Below, piece after piece: positions 1 to 6,918 of a DNA stretch of 36,681 nucleotides (its first letter is position 1; every line of letters starts with the position of its first letter). The stretch comes from Pseudomonadota bacterium (GTDB lineage: Bacteria; Desulfobacterota; JAPLJL01). The position numbers and the translations under genes are program-made. The stretch is taken from NCBI GenBank assembly GCA_026388655.1, contig JAPLJI010000059.1:1-36681 (forward strand). Reading direction: 5' to 3'. The notes below the pieces were generated by a model, which was not told the DNA's origin, did not search any database, and saw only the letters and a program-made list of their open reading frames with translations.

Positions 1-283
1 GTTTCTTCGCCTCCAGGAAAAACTTGCGGGCGCCCCCGATCCGGAAACAGTAATCCGGGGCCTTGGTGGCCGAACCCACCTTGATCGCGTCTTCGCGGAG
101 GACATCTTTATATGCCTCGGCGTGGCCGTTTTTATTGTAGATGTCCCAGCCCAGGGCCTCGAAAAAGGGTTCGAGGAACTCGGAGCGGAGCTGTTCCTCG
201 TTATAGGCCGGGCTCTTGTAGGATTCGAGGTTTTTCTCGAAGCGTTCGATCAGATCGAGGATTTGCTTGGGGGCGGAGGACAT
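1..283 (-). CDS. Type IIG-like restriction-modification protein, N-terminal fragment
   Basis: The ATG is at 283 and the frame is open to the window edge, so only about 94 residues are visible. They read as the N-terminal domain found in large Eco57I-like and other type IIG enzymes, where endonuclease, methylase and specificity domains share one chain. A PD-(D/E)xK pattern is visible: Asp77 in APDYCF, then Glu91 and Lys93 in FFLEAKK. The segment NEEQLRSEFLEPFFEALGWD (29-48) is typical of this family. The methylase part would lie outside the window. There is no good Shine-Dalgarno before the ATG. It could instead be an isolated nuclease-domain protein; the missing downstream sequence decides this. 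Role, by family knowledge: defence against foreign DNA. Confidence 0.68.
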   Translation of the reverse strand, partial: MSSAPKQILDLIERFEKNLESYKSPAYNEEQLRSEFLEPFFEALGWDIYNKNGHAEAYKDVLREDAIKVGSATKAPDYCFRIGGARKFFLEAKK

Positions 284-359
284 AATTGTTGGTAATATAT
301 CATAAGTAGGGTGGTATCAAAAAGAGCATAATCAAGATGGTGCGGTCCATAGAAAGAGA

Positions 360-590
360 TAAATGCGAGATCCTTCGCGAAGTTTATCCTGAGCCCTTCG
401 AGATCCTTCACTTCGTTCAGGATGACAAAAAGCGAAGGACTCAGGATGACAACTTTATGAAACTCTCCCCTCCCCCTCCCTGGACAGGGAGGGGAAATTA
501 AATCCTGGATTCCTGCTTTCGCAGGAATGACAGAAAAGAGGAAAGCGGGAATGACAGGCAGAAGCTTGAGGGGCAGGAATGACAATATAA
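360..590. repeat. Dispersed repeat patch between the RM gene and the acyl-CoA dehydrogenase
   Basis: The 350-bp gap (284-633) holds no convincing gene. It contains an imperfect palindrome of the type ATCCTGAG...GGATCT...CAGGATGAC (about 360-450), a hairpin CCCCTCCC/GGGAGGGG (473-494), and a CATTCCTGC-type palindrome ATTCCTGC-TTTC-GCAGGAAT (about 509-528) with decayed copies to about 583. Related motifs recur near 4300-4450, 8515-8632 and 10200-10285. Open frames across this patch are translations of repeats. Confidence 0.6.
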
Positions 591-633
591 GAAACCTTTG
601 AATATTTCCGCGGTTTGTTGGAAAATATCCCCC

Positions 634-1746
634 ATGCTGCCTGAGGTTATGAATCAACTGGAGAAACCGCTCCAGGATTTTATCGCGCGGGAGCTCGAAC
701 CCCGCTGGGAAAAGCTTAACCGCCGCAACGATGAAATCCTCCGGGAAATCCTCCAAGCTTCCGCCCCGCTGGGTCTTTCCCTGGCCATCGTCCCGGAGGA
801 GCTCTCCGGGCCCGGGTTCCCGCCCCAGGCGGCCGCTTATATTCTGGAGGAACTGGCCGCCTCGGTGCCGGCCTTCGCGACCATCATGGGCCTGCACTAT
901 TCGGGGCTGGCCTTGATCCTCTCCCTTCCCGACCCCGGACAGAAACGGCAGATTCTGGGTCCCCTGACCGGTTCGGGAGATAACCTCCGCCTCGTTTCTT
1001 CCGCCCTCTGGGAGGACCCGGAACCCCGCAACCTTCGTGATTTGCCCGCTTCGCTTTCCACCCGGCTGGAACATAACTCGATAACCGGCGGCAAAACCGC
1101 GGTGATTTTCGGTGAATATACCCAGGGGTTGATCAGCCTGGCCCGGGACCAGGAGGAGGAGTTATCCTGGGTCCTCTTTTCCCCCCGGGATCCAAACCTT
1201 AAAGTCCGGAACCTCCCCGAACCGATGGGACTCCGTCTCTGCCCTTTCGCCCACCTCGAGTTCGATAAAATACCGGTCGCGGCCTCCTGGCCCGCCAATC
1301 CCCTCGACCACTTGATCTCGGTCGACGGCTTTGAAGCCGCGATCGCGGTCGGAATCGCCCAGGGTGCTTTCAACCGGGCTCTGGCCTACACCCTGGAACG
1401 CTACCAGGGCGGGAAAATGATCTGCGACCAGGACGCCGTCCGGAACATCCTGGCCGACCGGGGCATCGCGATTGAAGCCGCCCGGGCCCTGGCTTACCGG
1501 AGCGTAAGCTGGGGATGGGACCAGCCCAACCCGGAAACCGAAGTGGGGGCCTCCGCCTTCGCCGCCGAACTGGCTCCCCAGATCGCCCTCGACTGCATCC
1601 AGCTCCTGGGCGGTTATGGATACATGGAGGATTACCGGCTGGAAAGATTTCTCCGCGACGCCAAGACCTATGAGCTCATGATCGCGCGCGCCGGCCTGAG
1701 AAAATCGTGGTATATCACCGAGATGATCGCCGGAAGCCGGGGTTAA
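634..1746 (+). CDS. Acyl-CoA dehydrogenase family protein
   Basis: About 370 residues, the normal ACAD length. The C-terminal FAD-domain signature is clear: QLLGGYGYMEDYRLERFLRDAK near residues 323-344, cut here to its core GGYGYMEDYRLERFLRDAK. ACADs oxidise acyl-CoA to enoyl-CoA and pass electrons to ETF. The usual catalytic Glu of the YEGT motif is not present: after RDAK the sequence runs TYELMIAR. A Glu occurs instead in VDGFEAAIAVGIAQG (residue 234 from this start), the position used by isovaleryl-CoA and long-chain dehydrogenases. Start: a TTG at 598 is in frame, but ATG 634 and ATG 649 are better candidates; none has a convincing Shine-Dalgarno. It is not contiguous with the CoA-ester genes at 15874-27659, so a link to them is only a guess. 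Confidence 0.85.
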   Translation: MLPEVMNQLEKPLQDFIARELEPRWEKLNRRNDEILREILQASAPLGLSLAIVPEELSGPGFPPQAAAYILEELAASVPAFATIMGLHYSGLALILSLPDPGQKRQILGPLTGSGDNLRLVSSALWEDPEPRNLRDLPASLSTRLEHNSITGGKTAVIFGEYTQGLISLARDQEEELSWVLFSPRDPNLKVRNLPEPMGLRLCPFAHLEFDKIPVAASWPANPLDHLISVDGFEAAIAVGIAQGAFNRALAYTLERYQGGKMICDQDAVRNILADRGIAIEAARALAYRSVSWGWDQPNPETEVGASAFAAELAPQIALDCIQLLGGYGYMEDYRLERFLRDAKTYELMIARAGLRKSWYITEMIAGSRG

Positions 1747-1839
1747 CAGATCAGAGTCGGACCGGATCCAGCTGACGGGAAAAATCATATTTACTGAAAA
1801 CATCTTTCAACCGTCATTACGAGAAACTGAGCGACGAAG

Positions 1840-1856
1840 TCCCGCCGATGGCGGGA
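1840..1856. repeat. Small hairpin TCCCGCC-GAT-GGCGGGA
   Basis: Perfect 7-bp arms with a 3-nt loop lie in the 154-bp gap before the response regulator. The same arms with loop AGT occur at 31561-31577. No T-run follows, so it is listed as a dispersed palindrome and not as a terminator. Confidence 0.5.
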
Positions 1857-1900
1857 CCACGCCCTTGACAAAGTCGGGCTCGCCATAACAAAAGTAAGAA

Positions 1901-2488
1901 ATGCCCATCCAAAAAATTTACTGCAACAGCTGCGGGGAAAAGGTTGAGCCCCTGATTGCCCTGAACGCGAAGGGCGAGGATAAAAATTTCTGCATCAACT
2001 GCGGACTGCCCCTGGAAGACAGCGCCTCCGAAGAGGCCCACCAGCTCGAGCATGTGGTGATCGCCGAGGATTCCCCCCTGATCCAGGAAATCATTTCCGA
2101 TGTCCTGGTGGGGCAGGGTTTCGCCCGGATGCTTTCCACCTGCATCACCGGGGAAGAGATGATCGCCCGGTTGACCAACCTTTTCGCCCACGGCCGGTCG
2201 CCGGACCTGATCATCCTGGATGTCAACATGCCCGGGATGAACGGGATCGAGTGCGCCGTCAGCCTGCGCTCCCTGGAGCAGGGAATGTCCACCAAGGAAC
2301 CGATTCCCATCCTGTTCTTTACCGCCGAGCAGTGCGACGAGAAATTCAAACAGACCCTGCGCAGCCTGAGCCCGGCCATGTACGTGAACAAGGGATCGGA
2401 CTCTTCCCCCGGGCTGCTGGAAAAACGCTTTCAGACCGTAATCATCAAGCTCATGGAACTCCGGAAAAAACAAGCAAGCAACCGGTAG
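1901..2488 (+). CDS. Response regulator receiver protein with N-terminal zinc ribbon
   Basis: 195 residues. Residues 1-38 hold a treble-clef or zinc-ribbon pattern, CNSC (Cys8, Cys11) and CINC (Cys31, Cys34). Residues about 50-188 form a CheY-like receiver: acidic pair Glu56-Asp57, phosphorylation site Asp107 in LIILDVNMPGMNG, Thr141 in FFTA and Lys164 in VNKG. No output domain follows, so it should act by protein-protein contact, with the zinc ribbon as a possible docking or nucleic-acid-binding part. No histidine kinase is nearby. Start ATG 1901 is preceded by a purine-rich AAGTAAGA. The fusion order (zinc ribbon first) is uncommon. The partner kinase and target cannot be inferred from the window. 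Confidence 0.85.
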   Translation: MPIQKIYCNSCGEKVEPLIALNAKGEDKNFCINCGLPLEDSASEEAHQLEHVVIAEDSPLIQEIISDVLVGQGFARMLSTCITGEEMIARLTNLFAHGRSPDLIILDVNMPGMNGIECAVSLRSLEQGMSTKEPIPILFFTAEQCDEKFKQTLRSLSPAMYVNKGSDSSPGLLEKRFQTVIIKLMELRKKQASNR

Positions 2489-2590
2489 CCGCAGGCTTCA
2501 GCCTGCGCTAAAGAGCAAAGCGCATAGCGCAGAGGGCAGGGAGCACAGAGCAAATCGCAAAGGACATAGCCGCAGGCTTCAGCCTGCGCT
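2485..2590. repeat. Two copies of a GTAG-type mini-palindrome
   Basis: The motif AGCCGCAGGCTTCAGCCTGC (stem GCAGGC/GCCTGC, loop TTCA) occurs at 2485-2509 and 2566-2590, separated by purine-rich spacer. The first copy overlaps the last codons of the response regulator gene. Related copies with different stem bases lie at 6881-6902, 11657-11678, 15811-15832, 32658-32676 and 35628-35650. Confidence 0.65.
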
Positions 2591-2651
2591 TATAGTGGAG
2601 AGTAGAGAGTGACAAGCAACAGATCGTAGATAATCAATTAAGGAGAAAATA

Positions 2652-4145
2652 ATGAAAATAACCTGCCAGATCGGAAAAACGGAAAAAGTAAAAACCGACG
2701 CCCTGATTCTCTTCGCCTTTCAGGAGCGGAAACTCCCCCGGAGCCTGATCCCGGTGGACCGGGCTGCCCGCGGCCAGATCTCGAAACTGCTCAAATCCGG
2801 GGATTTCAGCGGCAAGGAAGGCGAGGTGGCCGTCTCCTACCCGGAGGGGAAAATTCCCGCCCGGAGAATTCTGGTCGCCGGACTGGGAAAAAAATCCGAG
2901 GTTAACCTGGAAACCTGCCGGCACTCCGCCGGAAAGGCATTATGCCGGGCCCGGGACCTGGGCGCCCGGGAATGTCATTTGCTCCTCCCGGAGATGCCCG
3001 CCGGGGTCGGGTCTGGCCCGCTCGCCCAGGCCCTGACCGAGGGCGGACTGATCGCCCTTTACCAGTACGAGGAATACAAGACTGAAAAAACCAAAAAACA
3101 AATTCTAAAAGTAACTTTTCTGGCCCGGAGCGAGGCCGAGCGTCGCCTGATCAATTCCACGGTCACGAAAAGTCAAATTATCGTCGACTCGGTCAATTTT
3201 GCCCGGGATCTGGTCAACGGGCCCGCCAATAAGGTCACCCCGGAGTTTCTGGCCGGAGAGGCCCGCCGTCTGGCCCGAGAAGAAAGGTTGAAACTGAAAA
3301 TATTCGGCCCGGCCGAAATCAAAAAGATGGGGATGGGCGGGCTCGGGGCCGTCTCGGTCGGAAGCACCCGGAACCTGCCCCGCTTCCTGGTCCTCGAATA
3401 TCCGGGTAAAGGCCGAGCCGGGCGAAAACCGGTGGCGCTGGTCGGAAAAGGGATAACCTTCGACTCGGGAGGAATCTCGATCAAACCCGCCAACGGGATG
3501 GAAGAGATGAAAACCGACATGGCCGGGGCGGCCGCGGTCTTGGGCACCCTCCGGGCCGCGGCCCGGCTTAAGCTTTCGCCCCGGATTGTTGGCTTTATCC
3601 CCGCCACCGAGAATATGCCCAGCGGGTCGGCCTATCGTCCCGGCGACGTCCTGCGCCCCTATTCCGGGCCCACCGTCGAAGTATTTTCCACCGACGCCGA
3701 GGGCCGCCTGATTCTGGCGGACGCCCTGGCTTACGCCCGCGAAAAATACCGGCCGGAAGCCATCATTGACCTGGCCACCCTGACCGGCGCCTGCATCATC
3801 GCCCTGGGCCGGGAAGCCTCGGGCCTCCTCGGCAACGATCCCAAGCTGATCGAGAAAATCATCCAGGCCGGGGAAGAGTCGGGGGAACGGGTCTGGCAGC
3901 TCCCGCTCTGGAAGGAATACGACGAGGCGATCAAGAGCGAAGTGGCCGACATCAAGAACACGGGCAACCGCGAGGCGGGGACCATCATCGGGGGGATTTT
4001 CCTGAAACGTTTTGTCGGGGAAACCCCCTGGGCCCACCTGGATATCGCCGGCACCGCCCGGGAGGAAAAGGGACGCCGTTACCTCGGCAAAGGCGCCACC
4101 GGCGTAGGGATCAGGCTCTTAATCCAGCTTCTGCAGAACTGGTAA
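2652..4145 (+). CDS. pepA: Cytosol (leucyl) aminopeptidase, M17 family
   Basis: 497 residues, full length for M17. The C-terminal catalytic domain has all metal and catalytic residues in their usual order: Lys266 and Asp271 in KGITFDSGG, Lys278, Asp289 in KTDMAGAAA, Asp348 and Glu350 in STDAEGRL, and Arg352. The Asn usually opening the NTDAEGRL signature is Ser here. It removes N-terminal residues from peptides in the cytosol using two divalent metals, as hexamers in characterised relatives. The start is supported by a strong AAGGAG (2640-2645) six bases before the ATG. The downstream CDS is on the other strand, so it is probably monocistronic. Confidence 0.95.
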   Translation: MKITCQIGKTEKVKTDALILFAFQERKLPRSLIPVDRAARGQISKLLKSGDFSGKEGEVAVSYPEGKIPARRILVAGLGKKSEVNLETCRHSAGKALCRARDLGARECHLLLPEMPAGVGSGPLAQALTEGGLIALYQYEEYKTEKTKKQILKVTFLARSEAERRLINSTVTKSQIIVDSVNFARDLVNGPANKVTPEFLAGEARRLAREERLKLKIFGPAEIKKMGMGGLGAVSVGSTRNLPRFLVLEYPGKGRAGRKPVALVGKGITFDSGGISIKPANGMEEMKTDMAGAAAVLGTLRAAARLKLSPRIVGFIPATENMPSGSAYRPGDVLRPYSGPTVEVFSTDAEGRLILADALAYAREKYRPEAIIDLATLTGACIIALGREASGLLGNDPKLIEKIIQAGEESGERVWQLPLWKEYDEAIKSEVADIKNTGNREAGTIIGGIFLKRFVGETPWAHLDIAGTAREEKGRRYLGKGATGVGIRLLIQLLQNW

Positions 4146-4164
4146 TTTAAAAAAGTTTCGGGTT

Positions 4165-4447
4165 TCCCTCCGGGCCCGCTTCCAGCCCGTAGGGCTTACA
4201 GGCCGGAGGGTAGGCCCTAACGGGCCGGAGGCTGGTTTCGAGTTTCAGGTTCAAATTTCAAAGTTCAAAAACAAGGTAAAAAAATAATCTTCTTGCCGGT
4301 CATTCCTGCGGCCTCCGGCCCTGTAGGGCCTACGGCCCGGAGGGAAGCAGGAATCCATCTGAAAATAATCTCACACTACCTTCCAGGAAAAAGGTATGGA
4401 TTCCCGCTGGAGTTTATCCCGCACTCTGATGCGGGACGGGAATGACG
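4165..4447. repeat. Composite intergenic repeat block with a nested palindrome
   Basis: This covers most of the 335-bp gap between pepA and the XRE-cupin gene. 4165-4231 holds a GC palindrome cluster built from CCTCCGGGCCCG, CCCGTAGGGCTTACAGGCC and CGGGCCGGAGG. A near-identical stretch is at 27809-27853. At 4309-4344 a similar CCTCCGGCC...GGCCCGGAGG palindrome sits exactly between the two arms of a CATTCCTGC/GCAGGAAT repeat, as if inserted in its loop. Another pair of related arms (GGATTCCCGC, GCGGGACGGGAATGAC) lies at about 4398-4445. No gene is seen. Confidence 0.65.
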
Positions 4448-4480
4448 GAAGGGGTCAGGGGCTTTGAACTTGCCAATTTA

Positions 4481-5098
4481 TTACTTGTCGGAAAGCTTCT
4501 TTAAATCCTCGGCGAAGGAAACCTCAGGGTGGAAGATGGGCGGGGTCAGGACATAAACCATCTCCGCTTTCTCTTTGCCGGGGTTGCGCCAGGAATGCAG
4601 CTTGGAAGACTTGTAGTGAAAACTGTCGCCCTTTCGGAGCAGAAATTTCTCCTCCCCCAGGGTAATCTCGATTTTACCCCGCAGGCACAGGATCAATTCC
4701 TCCCCCTCGTGGTAAAGGTTCTCGTCGCCGGTCTTGCCGCCCGGTTCCAGGGTCACCACCGCCGCGAATATTTTCCAGTCCTTGATCCGCCATGCGATGG
4801 TCTCGGCCATAATCCGGCTTTCATTGCTGTAGAGAGCCGTCCGGTCTTTCCGGCGCACCAGCTCGAAATCCCGGACTTCTTCCACCGCCTCATCCAGGAA
4901 TTCCCCGACCTTGTGTCCCAGGGCGTGGGCGATCCGGATCATCGTCACAACCGAAGGGGTCATCCCGTCGGTCTCAATCTTGTAAATCCCGGCCGGGGAA
5001 ACCCCGGAAATATCCGCCAGTTTCTGGATCGAAAGGTTCTGGTCCTGGCGGAATTTACGGATTTTTTCCCCCACCCTGAGAATTATTTCCCTGACCAT
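4481..5098 (-). CDS. XRE-family transcriptional regulator with C-terminal cupin
   Basis: 205 residues. Residues about 10-65 are a lambda-repressor-like helix-turn-helix (KIRKFRQDQNLSIQKLADIS, then GVSPAGIYKIETDGMTPSVV). Residues about 108-200 are a cupin barrel with LYHEGEELILCLRGKIEITL and LRKGDSFHYKSSKLHSWRNP. Such regulators bind DNA as dimers and sense a small ligand through the cupin; relatives control polyamine, amino-acid or antibiotic-related genes. The ATG lies 23 nt after the stop of the Sir2 gene, so the two are probably co-transcribed, and Sir2 may be part of its regulon. The effector is unknown. Confidence 0.88.
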   Translation of the reverse strand: MVREIILRVGEKIRKFRQDQNLSIQKLADISGVSPAGIYKIETDGMTPSVVTMIRIAHALGHKVGEFLDEAVEEVRDFELVRRKDRTALYSNESRIMAETIAWRIKDWKIFAAVVTLEPGGKTGDENLYHEGEELILCLRGKIEITLGEEKFLLRKGDSFHYKSSKLHSWRNPGKEKAEMVYVLTPPIFHPEVSFAEDLKKLSDK

Positions 5099-5121
5099 GT
5101 TAATTTCCCCTTATGGGCGTA

Positions 5122-5946
5122 TTATTTTTTCTTCTTCCTCTTCTTCACTTCTTCCACGATCAGGGGCAAAGCCACCGCGGCTTTTTCCCGGATATAAACA
5201 TCATTTTTCGAGGCGAAAACCACTTCGGTGGGGTTAATCTCGATCAGGACGGCCCCGGCTTTTCTGGCCTCCTGGGGAACCATGGCCGCCGGGTAAACCA
5301 CCCCGGAGGTCCCGAGAATCAGCATCACATCGCTCTGATGGGCCTCAAAAATAGCTTCGCCCAGTTCCTGAACCGACTCCCCGAACATCACCACGTCCGG
5401 CCGGCTTACCCCTCCGCAGGAACAGCGGGGGACCCGTTCCATTATCCCTTCCAGGGAAAGCGGTCCCGAGCCCCGGGCGATATCCCCCAGCCGTTCGAGA
5501 AAATCGCTCCGGTCCACGAAAAACTTGCTCTCGCAGTTAAGGCAGCGAAACCGGTAAAGATTGCCATGCACCTCGAATACCCGGGTGCTGCCCGCCTCGC
5601 GGTGCAGGTTATCGATATTCTGGGTGATCACCGACCTGGCCACCCCCATTCGTTCCAGCTCGGCCAGGGCCAGGTGCCCGGCGTTCGGACGGGCGAGGGT
5701 AAAAGCCTCCACCACTTCCCGGATAATTTCCCTGATCGTATCCCCTCCTTCCGATAAAAGGGACATGATCCCCGGCGCGGTTCCGACTTCCGCCGGATCG
5801 AAACGGTCCCAGAGGCCGCCGGGGTCGCGGAAGGTGGCAATCCCGCTCTCAGCCGACATCCCGGCCCCGCTGAAAATAACCGCCGACTTGGCTTGGGAAA
5901 GGATTTCCGCGGCTTTTTGTATCTCTTCGGACAGATTGTTTTTCAT
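5122..5946 (-). CDS. Sir2-family NAD-dependent protein deacylase
   Basis: 274 residues. Visible motifs: NAD-binding GAGMSAESGIATFR (27-40), TQNIDNLH (108-115), catalytic His127 in FEVHGNL, and a zinc knuckle with Cys135, Cys138, Cys175 and Cys177. It removes acyl groups from lysines, consuming NAD and producing nicotinamide and O-acyl-ADP-ribose. In an organism with many acyl-CoA intermediates, deacylation of CoA enzymes is a plausible use (inference). The C-terminus ends in a basic tail, KKRKKKK, beyond the normal fold. The start ATG 5946 lacks a Shine-Dalgarno. It is first gene of a two-gene unit with the XRE-cupin regulator and is divergent from the SRPBCC gene. Confidence 0.92.
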   Translation of the reverse strand: MKNNLSEEIQKAAEILSQAKSAVIFSGAGMSAESGIATFRDPGGLWDRFDPAEVGTAPGIMSLLSEGGDTIREIIREVVEAFTLARPNAGHLALAELERMGVARSVITQNIDNLHREAGSTRVFEVHGNLYRFRCLNCESKFFVDRSDFLERLGDIARGSGPLSLEGIMERVPRCSCGGVSRPDVVMFGESVQELGEAIFEAHQSDVMLILGTSGVVYPAAMVPQEARKAGAVLIEINPTEVVFASKNDVYIREKAAVALPLIVEEVKKRKKKK

Positions 5947-5983
5947 GGGATGGGGACCCTGCTTTATTATTTTGGTAAATAAA

Positions 5984-6058
5984 ATAATACTATAATAAAT
6001 GCCAAGTCAAGTCGGGCCTTCAAACCGGCTTTATTGATGTTCTCCTATCTAATATAAT
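5984..6058. promoter_or_regulatory. Divergent promoter region between Sir2 and SRPBCC genes
   Basis: On the minus strand TTGACT (6005-6010) and TATTAT (5984-5989) are 15 nt apart, a somewhat short spacer, upstream of the Sir2 start. On the plus strand a perfect -10 hexamer TATAAT lies at 6053-6058, about 64 nt before the SRPBCC start, without a clear -35. The spacer is AT-rich against GC-rich flanks. Confidence 0.4.
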
Positions 6059-6121
6059 TCCAAAGGCCAAGCCCAAACGGTTGAAAATATTTCCCGGGTC
6101 ACCGAGAAAGAGAGGCGAAGA

Positions 6122-6823
6122 ATGAAGGTATTTCCCGTTCAAGGAAGGAAGAAGTTTCCGGCCGGTTTCGGCTTAATCCTGCTTCTCACCCTGCCCCTGA
6201 CCTGCCTTATTTCTTCCGCCCCCGCCCGGGCTTCGGAAGAAATGTCCATAGTTCGCCTGAAGGTTGATCCGAACACGGTGGAAAAGCTCCTGAAAGAGGG
6301 GGAAATCCTTATTATCAAGGAAAACGAACATGGCGGCCGATTCAAATTCGTCACCGCCGGGGTCTTGATTAACGCCTCCCCGGAAGAGGTTTGGAAAACA
6401 ATCACTGACTATGCCCATTACCCGGAATTCGTCCCTGATTGCGAAAAGACCGAGGTCATCCCCGGCGAAGCCGAAAATATCGTCTACACGAAAATTGTCG
6501 TCGCTTTCAAGTTTTCAATTATCAAATATAAAGTCCGCTATACCCTGCGCCAAGTCCATCAAAAGGACAAACTCCGAATTGACTGGACCCTGAAAGAAGG
6601 CGATCTGGCCGAGGCCATCGGCGCCTGGGAGCTTATTCCCTTGAAAGGCGGCAAGATGACCGGGGCTTTCTATTCCGCCTACTCCGACCTCCGCTCCCTC
6701 GGGTATCTGGTCAAATTCTTATTCAAAGAACAACCGGTCATGGAAATGGCGATTACGAGCACGACCGCGATCCTGATGGCCCGCGCCGCCAAGGCCAGAT
6801 CGGAGGGAAAAGAATTAAAATAA
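6122..6823 (+). CDS. Exported SRPBCC (START/polyketide-cyclase-like) protein
   Basis: 233 residues. Residues 1-38 form a signal peptide: basic MKVFPVQGRKKFPAG, a hydrophobic core GLILLLTLPLTCLISS, and a probable cleavage after APARA. The rest is an SRPBCC-type helix-grip domain, with INASPEEVWKTITDYAHYPEF (split over 84-104) and a C-terminal amphipathic helix. These domains form a deep hydrophobic pocket for lipids or other apolar ligands. Export places it in the periplasm or on the envelope. It is the first of four consecutive exported-protein genes, with about 95 nt to the next. Substrate unknown. Start ATG 6122 follows a weak GAGG. Confidence 0.8.
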   Translation: MKVFPVQGRKKFPAGFGLILLLTLPLTCLISSAPARASEEMSIVRLKVDPNTVEKLLKEGEILIIKENEHGGRFKFVTAGVLINASPEEVWKTITDYAHYPEFVPDCEKTEVIPGEAENIVYTKIVVAFKFSIIKYKVRYTLRQVHQKDKLRIDWTLKEGDLAEAIGAWELIPLKGGKMTGAFYSAYSDLRSLGYLVKFLFKEQPVMEMAITSTTAILMARAAKARSEGKELK

Positions 6824-6880
6824 CTGGGGTTCACGGTTCCAGGTTCAAGGTTCAAAAGTTCAAGGATTCTGATATGTAAT

Positions 6881-6902
6881 GTAGTTGCCCGATTTATCGG
6901 GC
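6881..6902. repeat. GTAG-type mini-palindrome
   Basis: GTAGTTG followed by the stem CCCGA/TCGGG around loop TTTA, located directly upstream of the next gene. A copy with the stem changed to CCCAA/TTGGG is at 11657-11678, so the pairing is kept while the bases change. Confidence 0.55.
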
Positions 6903-6918
6903 CGGAAAGGGGAATAAA

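Noticed and set aside
250-1074. 274-codon minus-strand frame over the acyl-CoA dehydrogenase start
   Set aside because: It is a shadow of the real gene plus repeat translation (it contains the VIPAKAGIQ repeat peptide).
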